From Shimia_B sp038528385 (GTDB lineage: Bacteria > Pseudomonadota > Alphaproteobacteria > Rhodobacterales > Rhodobacteraceae): a stretch of DNA of 64,000 nucleotides. Shown here piece by piece: positions 25,000-33,963 of this stretch; positions within the stretch are counted from its first letter, which is position 1, and each line of letters opens with the position of its first letter. The stretch spans positions 744,001-808,000 of the forward strand of contig JBCBET010000001.1 of the NCBI GenBank assembly GCA_038528385.1, given 5' to 3'. Under the pieces are notes generated by a model that was given only the letters and a program-made list of their open reading frames with translations, was not told the DNA's origin and ran no database searches. Made by a program: the position numbers and the translations under genes.

Positions 25000-26883
25000 C
25001 TAGGCCGCCCATTCCCACGGCCGCGTATAGCTCCCGAGCACCCCCGTGACCGCCCCGTCATCGGTCGCGCCGGTCTTCTCGAGCTGCGCCACGAGGCCGC
25101 GTTTCTTGTCCTCGATGACCGCGCTCACCTTCGCGGGCACCCCCGCCTCCACAAGCGCCGCATCGTAGATGCGCGTGATCGCCAGCCGCCTCAGGTCGGG
25201 CTTGAAGACCTTGCCAACGGCGGTCTTCGGCAGCTCGCCCAGGATCTCGAGGTGCTTTGGATGGGCCGCGCGCTCGTGGATGTGGCTCTCGCAATAGCTC
25301 TTGAGTTCCTCGGCCGTCACCGTCGCCCCCGCCACGAGCTCCACGTAGGCGCAGGGCAGCTCGCCCGCATGGGCGTCCGGCTGCCCGATGGCGCCCGCAA
25401 AGGCCACCTGCTCGTGGCCTGAGAGCGCCTCCTCGATCTCGGCGGGGTCTATATTGTGGCCGCCCCGGATGATGAGATCCTTGGCGCGGCCCGTGATCCA
25501 GACATAGCCATCCGCATCCACGCGGCCGAGATCGCCGGTCCTCAGATGCGTGCCCCAGTGGAAGAGGTCCTTGTTCTTGGCCTCTTCGGTGTAGGTCTTG
25601 CCGGCATAGACGCCCGGGTTCGAGATGCAGATCTCCCCCACCTCGTCCACGGCGGCCTCCTTCGGCCCCTCGGGCGTGTCATGGACGATCTTGACGTCGG
25701 TGTAAGGGAAGGTGATCCCGATGGAGCCGATCTTCTTGTCCCCGCCGATCGGGTTGCAGGAGACGAGGCAGGTGGCCTCCGTGAGGCCGTAGCCCTCGAT
25801 GATCTCCACGCCCGACGCCTTCTCGAAGCGCTTGAAAAGCTCCACCGGCAGAGGCGCGGAGCCGGAGAAGGCCGTGCGCAGCGAGGAGACATCGGCATCC
25901 ACCGGGCGCTGCATGAGCGCCGAGATCGCCGTGGGCACGGTGATCATGAAGGTCGCGTTCCAGCGCTCGATGAGCTTCCAGAAATTGTCGAAGACGCCCT
26001 CGCCACGATACCCCTGCGGCGTGGGAAAGACGACATGGGCGCCCGAGGCCAGCATCGACATCAGGATCGGGTGGCAGGCGAAGACGTGAAAGAGCGGCAG
26101 CGGGCACAGGATCGTGTCGCCCGCGTCAAAGAGCAGGTTCGCCCCCAGCCAGCCATTGTAAATCATGCCCTCGTAGGTGTGCTGCGCGACCTTGGGCATG
26201 CCCGTGGTGCCGCCGGTGTGGAAATAGGCGCCCACGCGGTCTTCCTTGGGATCGTCGAAGGCGAGCGCGGTGGACTGCGCGCCGAGCGCCTTCCTCCAGT
26301 CGTGGACCCGCGCCTTGTGCGCGGCCGGGTTCTTCGGGCGGATGAGGCCCGCGATCCAGCTCTTGGGCGGCGAGAGATAGGGCAGGAGATCGACCTCGAT
26401 CACGTGCTCGACGTTGGGCGCGAGCCGGGCTGCTTCGGCGGCCTTCTGTGGCACATCCGTCTTAGGAAAGGCCTTCAGCGTCACGAGAACCTTGGCATTC
26501 GTCTCGCGCAGGATCGCGGCGATCTGCTCGGCCTCGAGGAGGGGGTTCACCGGGTTGGCGATCCCCGCGATGGCCCCGCCCAGAAGCGTCACGGCGGCCT
26601 CGGGGCATATGGGCAGCATGTAGGCCACGGCATCATTCGGGCCCACGCCGAGCCCGCGGAAGAGGTTGGCGGCGCGCACCACCTCGTCGCGCACCTCGCG
26701 CCAGCTCAGCGTCACCGCCTTGTCCTTTGGGCCCGAGGTGATCTGGAAGGAGATGCCCGGGCGGCTGCCGTGCCCGGCAGCCACGCTCTCGACGAAATCG
26801 AGCATCGTGACGGGCCGGTCGCGGTCGGCCCAAGGCATCTCGGCTTCGATGCGGCGCGCGTCGTCTTTGGACGAAAATTTCAT
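25000..26883 (-). CDS. Acyl-CoA synthetase (AMP-dependent)
   Basis: 627 residues of the ANL superfamily. The P-loop-like HTGGTTGMPK lies at about 222-231, IEGYGLTEAT is the A5-like motif, and TGDLGRVDADGYVWITGRAKDLI is A7/A8, with PKTAVGKVFK supplying the catalytic lysine of A10. It activates a carboxylate (probably a long- or medium-chain fatty acid) to acyl-CoA with ATP and CoA. It stands alone, with 183 bases before the ABC transporter gene. Confidence 0.88.
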   Translation of the reverse strand: MKFSSKDDARRIEAEMPWADRDRPVTMLDFVESVAAGHGSRPGISFQITSGPKDKAVTLSWREVRDEVVRAANLFRGLGVGPNDAVAYMLPICPEAAVTLLGGAIAGIANPVNPLLEAEQIAAILRETNAKVLVTLKAFPKTDVPQKAAEAARLAPNVEHVIEVDLLPYLSPPKSWIAGLIRPKNPAAHKARVHDWRKALGAQSTALAFDDPKEDRVGAYFHTGGTTGMPKVAQHTYEGMIYNGWLGANLLFDAGDTILCPLPLFHVFACHPILMSMLASGAHVVFPTPQGYRGEGVFDNFWKLIERWNATFMITVPTAISALMQRPVDADVSSLRTAFSGSAPLPVELFKRFEKASGVEIIEGYGLTEATCLVSCNPIGGDKKIGSIGITFPYTDVKIVHDTPEGPKEAAVDEVGEICISNPGVYAGKTYTEEAKNKDLFHWGTHLRTGDLGRVDADGYVWITGRAKDLIIRGGHNIDPAEIEEALSGHEQVAFAGAIGQPDAHAGELPCAYVELVAGATVTAEELKSYCESHIHERAAHPKHLEILGELPKTAVGKVFKPDLRRLAITRIYDAALVEAGVPAKVSAVIEDKKRGLVAQLEKTGATDDGAVTGVLGSYTRPWEWAA

Positions 26884-27066
26884 GGCTGTGGTCTCCCGGT
26901 CGGGCCGTTCCGGCCTCTCGTCTTGGCTTTGAGCGCAACGATGGGAAGAAAGCGGGCGCGGTGCAAGGTTTACCCCGCGTTGAGGCGCGCGCCGCGCCGC
27001 AAGCGGGGCGACTGGGCGAAGGGGCAGCCGACCGCGCTGGTCGGACCGCCCGCGCCCGTCGGAAGG

Positions 27067-28875
27067 TTACTCGGCGGCGAGGTCGGCAGTGAACTGGAGC
27101 CGCGCGAGGCGCGCGTAGAGCCCGCCCTGGGCGACGAGCTCCTCATGGGTGCCCATGGCCTTGATCTCGCCCTGCTCGAGCACGATGATCCGGTCCGCCT
27201 TTTTGACCGTGGCAAGGCGGTGCGCCACCACGATCGTGGTCCGCGCCTCGGCCAGCGCGTCGAACGCAGCCTGCACGGCCGCCTCGCTCTCGGCGTCGAG
27301 CGCCGAGGTCGCCTCGTCGAGGAGGAGGATGGGGGCGTCGCGCAGGATCGCGCGGGCGATGGCGATGCGCTGCTTCTGGCCGCCCGAGAGCATGACGCCG
27401 CGCTCGCCCACATAGGTGTCATAGCCCTCCGGCAGCGCGTCGATGAAGTCGTGAGCCGCCGCGGCCTTGGCCGCCGCGATGACCTCGTCAACGCTGGCCT
27501 CCGGGCGCCCGAAGAGGATGTTCTCGCGCGCAGAGCTCGCGAAGATCACGGGATCCTGCGGCACGAGCGCCATGAGCGCGCGCAGATCCTCACGCGCCAT
27601 CTCCGTGAGCGGAGTGCCCGCCAGCGTGACCCGGCCCGCAGCGGGATCGAAGAAGCGTAAGAGAAGCTGGATGATCGTCGACTTGCCCGCGCCGGAGGGG
27701 CCCACGATGGCCACCGTCTCGCCGGGCTTCACCTCGAAGCTCACGCCCTTGAGGGCCTTGTCCTCGGGCCGGGAGGGGAAGGAAAAGCTCACATCCTCGA
27801 AGGCCAGGACGCCGGGCTTGGCCGCGACCGGCGCGACCGGGTCTTCAAGGAGGTCCACCGCCCCCAGGAGCTCGACAAGGCGCTCGGTCGCCCCTGCCGC
27901 GCGCTGCAACTCCGTCCAGAGCTCGGTGAGCGCGGCCACCGAGGAGGCCACGATGCCGGCATAGATGAGGAACTGCACGAGTTCGCCGGGGCTCATCGCG
28001 CCCGCCTGCACGTCCGTGGCGCCGATCCAGAGAACGCCGAGGATGCCCGAGAAGACGACGAAAATGATGATCGCCGTAATGAGGGCGCGCACGGTGATGC
28101 GCTCCTTGGCGGAGCGGTAGGAGGTCTCGGTGATGTCGGAAAACGCGCGGGAGGCGCGCAGCTCGCCGGTGAAGGCCTGCACCGTCTGCACCGCGCCGAG
28201 CGCCTCGGAGGCGTTGCCGGAGGAGGCCGCGATCCAGTCCTGGTTCTCCCGGCTGAGCCGACGAAGCCGCTGACCCAGTGCCAGGATCGGCAGCAGGACG
28301 AGCGGCACGATGAGGAGCACGAGACCGGTGAGCTTCACGGACGTGACGAGCATCATGACGAGCCCGCCGAGGAGCAGAAGGATGTTGCGGAGAAACCAGG
28401 AGATTGAGGAGCCGATGACGTTGAGAAGAAGCGTGGTGTCGGTCGTGATCCGGCTGAGCACTTCGCCGGTCATCAGCGTCTCGAAATAGCGCGGCGACAT
28501 CGAAATCATGCGGTCGAAGACGCGCGTGCGCATGTCCGCGACCACGCGTTCGCCCAGCCGCGTGACCATCCAGTACCGAAACGCGGAGCCGAGCGCGAAC
28601 ACTGCCGCCAGGCCGAACGCCGCCGCGAAATAGGTGTCGAGGATCTCGAAATTCGCCTGGGCGAAGCCATCCACCACGCGCCGCGCGGCAACCGGCAGAA
28701 GGAGCGACACCGAGGCCGTGAGGAGGAGCGCCGCCATCGCGAGCACCACCCAGCCGGCATAGGGCCGCAAGAACGGAAGGAGTGCGGCTAGCACGTTCAC
28801 GCGTTTCGACAATGCGCGCTCCGTGTCATCGCTGGTATTGGATGTCGGCGCCGATGCCTGGCCCTGCTGCGCCAT
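27067..28875 (-). CDS. ABC exporter, fused membrane and ATPase domains (MsbA/LmrA type)
   Basis: 602 residues. Six membrane helices lie in about 40-320, then the nucleotide-binding domain: Walker A GPSGAGKST (about 391), Q-loop, signature LSGGQKQR (about 495), Walker B ILLLDEATSALD and the H-loop VAHRL. Homodimers of this type move lipids, peptides or drugs outward across the inner membrane. Neighbouring genes do not reveal the cargo. Confidence 0.9.
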   Translation of the reverse strand: MAQQGQASAPTSNTSDDTERALSKRVNVLAALLPFLRPYAGWVVLAMAALLLTASVSLLLPVAARRVVDGFAQANFEILDTYFAAAFGLAAVFALGSAFRYWMVTRLGERVVADMRTRVFDRMISMSPRYFETLMTGEVLSRITTDTTLLLNVIGSSISWFLRNILLLLGGLVMMLVTSVKLTGLVLLIVPLVLLPILALGQRLRRLSRENQDWIAASSGNASEALGAVQTVQAFTGELRASRAFSDITETSYRSAKERITVRALITAIIIFVVFSGILGVLWIGATDVQAGAMSPGELVQFLIYAGIVASSVAALTELWTELQRAAGATERLVELLGAVDLLEDPVAPVAAKPGVLAFEDVSFSFPSRPEDKALKGVSFEVKPGETVAIVGPSGAGKSTIIQLLLRFFDPAAGRVTLAGTPLTEMAREDLRALMALVPQDPVIFASSARENILFGRPEASVDEVIAAAKAAAAHDFIDALPEGYDTYVGERGVMLSGGQKQRIAIARAILRDAPILLLDEATSALDAESEAAVQAAFDALAEARTTIVVAHRLATVKKADRIIVLEQGEIKAMGTHEELVAQGGLYARLARLQFTADLAAE

Positions 28876-28952
28876 CGCGCGCCTCCCGTTCCAACCCTTC
28901 CGTCGCGGAGCCGCCGGCGCCCGCCATAACTCAGTCAGCCGATCATGCGGGC

Positions 28953-29026
28953 TGGAGCGGGCAGCGGGAATCGAACCCGCACCAAGAGCTTGGAAGGCTC
29001 GTGTGATACCATTTCACCATGCCCGC
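28953..29026 (-). tRNA. tRNA-Gly (TCC)
   Basis: On the minus strand it starts GCGGGCA and ends TGCCCGC, discriminator T and encoded CCA. The anticodon stem GAGC/GCTC encloses CTTCCAA (anticodon TCC), and the T-arm GCGGGTTCGATTCCCGC is intact. D-arm TGGTGAAATGGTATCA is typical of tRNA-Gly. Confidence 0.97.
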
Positions 29027-29136
29027 GGCAGCGCGTTGCAACTATGTGAAGGCCCACGGCCCGTCAAGCGCCACGCGTGCCATCGCTCGCATCCGGACTG
29101 TCACGCGCCCTGCTCCCTCGGCGGACGGAAGGGCGC

Positions 29137-29577
29137 TCAGTCGTCCCGCGAAATGCCGGGTTGCTTGTCCAGCCACAAAAGCACCCCAAAGATCGACCCG
29201 AGGGCGAAGATCGCAGCCGCCAGCCCGAAGAGCAGCATGTTCGACACCTCGTCCACCTCGAGCACGATGAGCTTCCGCACGACCGCGAGTATCCCGATGA
29301 TCAACACGATCCGAACCTGGGCGAAGCCGCGCTTGCCCGCCACCATCAAATGCACGGAATGCGCCAGTTCCAGCGCGATGATCGCCCCGAGGAGCAGGTC
29401 GAATAGCCCCTGAAGCTCCGCGAAGGAGACATCCGTGGGGTTCGAAATGGCCACGTTCACGGTCAGCCTGAGGAAGCTGAAGGCCGCGAGGACCACCACG
29501 ACCAGGACCCCCGCGAGAAGGAGGGCCGCGATGCCGCTGGAAAAACCCTCGTAGGCGTTGTCGAAAAGCTTTCTCAT
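29137..29577 (-). CDS. PsiE family membrane protein
   Basis: 146 residues with four membrane helices (about 15-38, 57-78, 88-105, 113-134). The spacing and the ISNPTDVSFAELQGLFDLLLGAIIALELAHSV segment, followed by VRIVLIIGILAVVRKLIV, match the phosphate-starvation-inducible PsiE family, which has no known activity. It follows the tRNA-Gly gene on the same strand. Confidence 0.75.
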   Translation of the reverse strand: MRKLFDNAYEGFSSGIAALLLAGVLVVVVLAAFSFLRLTVNVAISNPTDVSFAELQGLFDLLLGAIIALELAHSVHLMVAGKRGFAQVRIVLIIGILAVVRKLIVLEVDEVSNMLLFGLAAAIFALGSIFGVLLWLDKQPGISRDD

Positions 29578-29694
29578 GCAAGGACGGTAGCGTCACAGCG
29601 CGCCGCCTCAAGTGCAGGACGCGTTTGACCCTTGCGCCTTTGGGCATCATGCCGGTGGGCCTCCGCTTGCCGTGGACCCGCGGCACCGGCCCCC

Positions 29695-30336
29695 TCACCG
29701 GGTGAGGACGACATCCTCGCGGATATGCGATGCCTCCAGGACGGCATCCACCAGAAAGGCCGCCACATCCGCGCGCGCGACGAGCCCGTTGCGCCAGGTG
29801 GCGGGATCGGTGAGCACGCGCACCTTGCCGGCAGCGGGGCGGTTCGTGAGAATGACGGGGCGCACGATCGTCCACTGCAGGTCGCTGGCCATGACCTGCT
29901 CCTCCTGGCGGGTCTTGTCGGCGTAGACCCGTCCGAGGATCGCGCCGTGGCCGATGCGCTCCGGCGTGCTCATCGCCTCCCGGCTGCGCCCTGCGCCGAA
30001 ACCCGTGACGACCACCAGCCGGGACACGTCGGTCTTGGCCATCTCTGCGATCAGGATGTCCGCGCTGCGCGAGAAGAGCGTTTCCTCCTCCCATATCATC
30101 GCCGGGCGCTCGCGGATCCCGAGGGCCACAACCACGGCGCCCACACCCTCGAGCGCGCGCGCGATGCTGCCTGCGTCCAGGGCGTCGCCGGGAAAGCGTT
30201 CCAGCCCGGCCCGCTCGGGCAGGCTGTCCGCGGAGCGCGCGAAGGCGCGGACGCTCAACCCGCGTTCCAACGCGGTCTCCATGCAAAGCTTTCCGATGCC
30301 CGACGTCGCGCCGATGATGAGGAGGGGTTTGTCCAT
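29695..30336 (-). CDS. NAD(P)-binding protein (NmrA/atypical SDR)
   Basis: 213 residues. LIIGATSGIGKLCME is the Rossmann nucleotide-binding loop and GVGAVVVALG the following strand; RLVVVTGFGAG, WTIVRPVILTN and RADVAAFLVDAV are the later blocks of the extended/atypical SDR-a5 group. There is no YxxxK in the classical place, so it may be a redox sensor or a flavin/NAD-reductase-like protein. Function is unknown. Confidence 0.75.
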   Translation of the reverse strand: MDKPLLIIGATSGIGKLCMETALERGLSVRAFARSADSLPERAGLERFPGDALDAGSIARALEGVGAVVVALGIRERPAMIWEEETLFSRSADILIAEMAKTDVSRLVVVTGFGAGRSREAMSTPERIGHGAILGRVYADKTRQEEQVMASDLQWTIVRPVILTNRPAAGKVRVLTDPATWRNGLVARADVAAFLVDAVLEASHIREDVVLTR

Positions 30337-30517
30337 GGGGGCTCCGATTGTCGACTGTCTGCCTGTCTAGCTCTGCGGGGCGGCGGGAGAGTGCCGCGGG
30401 ACGCTGGCGCGCGCGCGGGTCCGCGGTGCCTTCACCATGTAGGATGCTAAATCGTCGGTGCAGGGCGCGACCGTCAGCTTTCTCCGCCCGGGCGCCAGAC
30501 CGGGCAACACGCAATCC

Positions 30518-31561
30518 TCAGACATGGCTTTCCACGTTCACAGTCGTCGTGGCGGTATTCACCCGGCGCCGCGGCAGCAAATTCGTCACCTTCAGCCGTT
30601 GACCGGAGCCCAGCAGCAGGAGGATCAGCGCCACGCCGATAACCGGCATATGCCCGATGAACTCCACCATGGCGGCCTCGTTCTCCCCCTGGACGAGGAA
30701 GAGCACGTTCGAGGCGAAGAGCACCACAGAGAAGGCCAGCACGTTGAGCCGCGTCGTCGTCCCGAGAACGAGGATCACGCCGAAAACCACCTCCATGAAC
30801 CCGGCCGACAGGACAAAGAGCCGGTCGGTGAAGAACTCGAAGCCCAGGGCCTGCATGAAGTTCCACTGATACTGCGCAAGGAAGGTCTCCGCCATGAGCG
30901 CGCCGAAGAGCTTCTCCGAGAAGCCCAGCGCGATGAGGGAGATGCCCGTGAGGATGCGCAGCAAGTCCACCGAGTAGGGCTTGAAGCGCTCGCGCAGCGC
31001 CTGTGTGGGCAGGTTGTTGATCAGCAGGAAGACGGCGATGGCCACCATGATCAGGTATTCCAGGGCGGCCAGCGGCCCGAATTTGATTGCGAGCCCGAGG
31101 TGCAGAAGGATCATGAGGATCGCCGCGTGGCGCACGAACCGGTTTGCGATGAGCAGGATGCCGATGCCCGCCTGCGCGAAAAGGAGAAACGTGCCAAAGC
31201 CGCCGAAAGCGAGGAGGTGGGGTGCCACGATGGCCCCCTCATAGGCGGTCAGCAGCAGCGACATGCCGGTGAATACGCGCAAGATCTCGATGAAGTCGTG
31301 GCGCGTCTTCGTGGCCACGACGCGAATGACGGGGAGGCGCATGTCGAGGAACGCCGAGGCCGCGACGAGTGAGACGGAGATGACGATCCAGGCCAGCACT
31401 TCCACGTCGCCCAGCGCGTAGGGGGCGAACGCCTCGAGCGTGACGCTCTCGTCCACAAACCACCGCACATGGGCCGCGGCAGCCGACCCGAGGCTCGCCA
31501 TCATCAGGGTGAGGAGGGCAAGCGGCAGCGCGCTACGCCGCGGGGAGAGATCGGAAAGCAT
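30518..31561 (-). CDS. Polytopic membrane protein with two DoxX-like halves
   Basis: 347 residues with about eight to ten membrane helices. The two halves look alike: ILRVFTGMSLLLTAYEGA (about 93-110) and LLRILTGISLIALGFSEKL (about 200-218) each open a DoxX-type four-helix unit. The N-terminus (1-70) adds a signal-anchor-like helix and a second helix. DoxX proteins are small membrane subunits or redox-related proteins; the function of this duplicated form is unknown. Confidence 0.65.
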   Translation of the reverse strand: MLSDLSPRRSALPLALLTLMMASLGSAAAAHVRWFVDESVTLEAFAPYALGDVEVLAWIVISVSLVAASAFLDMRLPVIRVVATKTRHDFIEILRVFTGMSLLLTAYEGAIVAPHLLAFGGFGTFLLFAQAGIGILLIANRFVRHAAILMILLHLGLAIKFGPLAALEYLIMVAIAVFLLINNLPTQALRERFKPYSVDLLRILTGISLIALGFSEKLFGALMAETFLAQYQWNFMQALGFEFFTDRLFVLSAGFMEVVFGVILVLGTTTRLNVLAFSVVLFASNVLFLVQGENEAAMVEFIGHMPVIGVALILLLLGSGQRLKVTNLLPRRRVNTATTTVNVESHV

Positions 31562-31843
31562 CGTCTAGGCTCGTTCCACAGGGACCGACAGCAGCATCGG
31601 ACGCCCTGTTACGTATGCTTGGAACGCACCTTTTCCGGGGCCTGCGGGATGTGACGCCGGGTCACGAACACTTGGTCGCACCTTGCGACGCGCGGGCGCC
31701 TCGGACGACGGGCAGGCTTGCTTTCTGCGCCGCTTGGCTACGTCTCAGCCCATGGGCACCACGAGGAAACGTGACGAGATGCGAGCGAGAAATGCCGGCC
31801 GCGCGCCCTTGTCGAACCTCCTTGCGAGGCCTTGATCTAGCCC
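31562..31843. other. Intergenic region between divergent genes
   Basis: 282 bases between the DoxX-like gene and the rhomboid gene, which are divergent. It should hold both promoters. No small gene, palindrome or repeat stands out. Confidence 0.5.
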
Positions 31844-32482
31844 ATGGTCGTTCCCTGGCAGCTCCAACCCGTCCCGGTGAGGCTCTTCGTCATCGCCTGC
31901 GTCTTGGCCGAGATGCTCGCGCTCGCGGGCGCGCTCACGGGGTTCGGCAGCCAGATCCGCAACGCCATGGTTGGCCTCGGAGGCTTCTGGCCCACCGTGT
32001 TGAAGGGCGCCTCCCCGCTCTTTGCCGCGCAGCCAGTGACGATGTTCGGAACGGCGGCGTTTCTCCATGGCGGGCCGATGCACCTCTTCATGAATATGGT
32101 GGGCTTGCTCTGGCTCGGGCCCATGGTGCTCGACCGCCTGGGCGCGGCCGCCTTCTGGCCCATCGCGGGGCTGTCGGCGCTGGCGGCGGGGGGCGTATTC
32201 GCGCTGCTCGCCCAGGGCAGCGCCCCCATGGTGGGCGCCTCCGGCGTCCTCTTCGGCTTTCTGGGCGTGGTGGCCGTCTGGCAGGTGCTCGACGCGCTCG
32301 ACCGGAAGGAGAGCCTCGCACCGCTGCTCGGCCCGAGCCTCCTCTTCATCGGTCTCAACGTGGCGCTCACGATTGCCTCGCCCGCCAGCATCGCCTGGCA
32401 GGCGCATCTGGGCGGCTTTCTCGGCGGCGCGCTCTGCGGGTGCCTGACATGGCGGAACGGCCTCGCGCGGCCTTTTTCATGA
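31844..32482 (+). CDS. Rhomboid intramembrane serine protease
   Basis: 212 residues with six membrane helices. The catalytic serine is S133 in GASGVLFG and the histidine H188 in HLGGFLGG; H80 and N84 in HLFMNMVGLL form the oxyanion side. It cleaves membrane helices within the bilayer. It lies 55 bases ahead of folB on the same strand; the substrate is unknown. Confidence 0.9.
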   Translation: MVVPWQLQPVPVRLFVIACVLAEMLALAGALTGFGSQIRNAMVGLGGFWPTVLKGASPLFAAQPVTMFGTAAFLHGGPMHLFMNMVGLLWLGPMVLDRLGAAAFWPIAGLSALAAGGVFALLAQGSAPMVGASGVLFGFLGVVAVWQVLDALDRKESLAPLLGPSLLFIGLNVALTIASPASIAWQAHLGGFLGGALCGCLTWRNGLARPFS

Positions 32483-32537
32483 CGGCAGGCCCGCCCGCCC
32501 CGATCGCATCTACGATCCCCCGGAGGACCACGCCCCC

Positions 32538-32933
32538 ATGAAAAGCACCATCGAACTCACCGACCTTGCCCTGCCCGTTTCCCTCGGCACCTATGGTGCG
32601 GGCGACGTCGTCCCCGATACGCATCTCCTCGATCTGACGCTCTCGATCGATCCCGGCCTCGTCTTCATCGATGCCGACGCCATGGAGCATGTCTTCGACT
32701 ACGACCCGCTCGTGGCGGAGATCGACCGCCTCGCCCGCGACGGGCACTACCACACGCAGGAGCGGCTGATGACGCGCATCGTGGAGGCCTGTGCGGCCCA
32801 TCGAGAGATCGAGGCCGTGGAGATCGGCCTCAGAAAACGGCCCGTTCTGAACGAGAGCGGCGCGCTCGGCGTCAGGCTGCGCATCTCCGCCGAGGACATG
32901 CGGAGCCTGCGCCAAACACGGGGCGCAGGGTGA
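32538..32933 (+). CDS. folB: Dihydroneopterin aldolase-family protein (FolB)
   Basis: 131 residues of the tunnelling fold. LALPVSLGTYGAG, VFDYDPLVAEID, and HYHTQERLMTRIVEACAAH (about 76-94) are the family blocks, the last carrying the substrate-binding glutamate. FolB converts dihydroneopterin to 6-hydroxymethyl-dihydropterin in folate synthesis. The N-terminus is compact and there is no second folate gene beside it, so a paralogue with another pterin substrate is possible. Confidence 0.8.
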   Translation: MKSTIELTDLALPVSLGTYGAGDVVPDTHLLDLTLSIDPGLVFIDADAMEHVFDYDPLVAEIDRLARDGHYHTQERLMTRIVEACAAHREIEAVEIGLRKRPVLNESGALGVRLRISAEDMRSLRQTRGAG

Positions 32934-32998
32934 GGAACGCGGCTGCGACGCTTCGTCGGACACCCTAGACGGGCAGGCCCCTAACCTACCTTTGGGCG

Positions 32999-33811
32999 AT
33001 GATGGATAGACCTGCACTGCGACCTCTGGCGCGGCTCCTCCGCCTCGTGCGGGGCCTCTTTCATCTGCCGCCCGGACGGCGGCGCATCGCCGTGGCGTTC
33101 GCCTACGGCGCGGCCTGCCACACGCTCTTCGCGCTGGCGGTGATCGCGATGATCGTCGCCATGTTCTTTGGCATGAGCGAGAGCTTCGGGCGTGTGCCGG
33201 ACCCGTGGTCCCACCTCGCGAACGCTTTCCTCGTCCTGCAATTCCCGCTCAGTCACTCCGTGCTTCTGAGCGCGCGCGGACGCCGCGCCCTCCGCTGGCT
33301 CGCCCCGCGGGATTATGCCGGCACGCTCGGCACCACGACCTTCGCGCTCGTGGCCTCGCTTCAGCTTCTGGCCCTCTTCGCCCTCTGGACGCCGAGCGGC
33401 ATCGTCTGGTGGCGCGCCGAAGGGGTTTGGCTCGCGGTGACGTGTACGCTCTACGCGCTCTCCTGGCTGCTTTTGATCTGGGCGAGCTACGATGCGGGGG
33501 CGGAGGTCCAGTCCGGCGCGCTCGGATGGATGTCCCTGGCCCAGAGCATCAAACCGAATTTTCCGGACATGCCGACAGCCGGCCTATTCCGCGTCATAAG
33601 GCAGCCGATCTACGTCTCCTTTGCGCTGACCCTTTGGACGGTCCCGGTCTGGACGCCCGACCAATTGGCGCTCGCCGTCGTTCTGACCGCCTACTGCCTT
33701 CTCGCCCCGCGGCTCAAGGAGGCGCGTTTCCGTAAACGCTACGGCGCGCGGTTCGACGCCTATCGCGCGAAGGTCCCCTACGCGCTGCCGCGACTGCGGC
33801 GCAAGGCTTGA
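32999..33811 (+). CDS. Membrane methyltransferase, NnrU/MddA-like (copy 2)
   Basis: 270 residues, five or six membrane helices. It is paralogous to the gene at 23929-24711: FLVLQFPLSHSVLLSARGRRALRWL, LFALWTPSGIVWW, KPNFPDMPTAGLFRVIRQPIYVSFALTLWTVPVWTPDQLAL and RLKEARFRKRYGARFDAYRAKVPYALP line up block by block. The R-Q-P-I-Y site corresponds to RNP-IY of copy 1. It follows folB by 65 bases but is not coupled to a UbiG gene. Substrate unknown. Confidence 0.72.
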   Translation: MMDRPALRPLARLLRLVRGLFHLPPGRRRIAVAFAYGAACHTLFALAVIAMIVAMFFGMSESFGRVPDPWSHLANAFLVLQFPLSHSVLLSARGRRALRWLAPRDYAGTLGTTTFALVASLQLLALFALWTPSGIVWWRAEGVWLAVTCTLYALSWLLLIWASYDAGAEVQSGALGWMSLAQSIKPNFPDMPTAGLFRVIRQPIYVSFALTLWTVPVWTPDQLALAVVLTAYCLLAPRLKEARFRKRYGARFDAYRAKVPYALPRLRRKA

Positions 33812-33963
33812 TAATGCACCATGATCAGGGGGTCAGCTGCAGATTTGAACCCTTCTGAGCTCGAGTGGGAGGCGCGCCTGTAGGGCAATGCCCCCTTCGC
33901 AGCCTTGCTAGGCACGCGCCGGGGTCGATCCGACGCCACACCATGGGGCCGCTCAGCCCGCCC

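Noticed and set aside
25456..27660. 734-codon open frame on the plus strand
   Set aside because: It runs opposite the acyl-CoA synthetase and the end of the ABC exporter. Composition is typical of an antisense shadow and it has no motif.
33830..33880. Possible tRNA or tRNA remnant with a TTCAAATC-like T-loop on the minus strand
   Set aside because: The flanking bases do not form a T-stem or an acceptor stem, and no D-arm or anticodon arm can be traced. It is probably coincidence.
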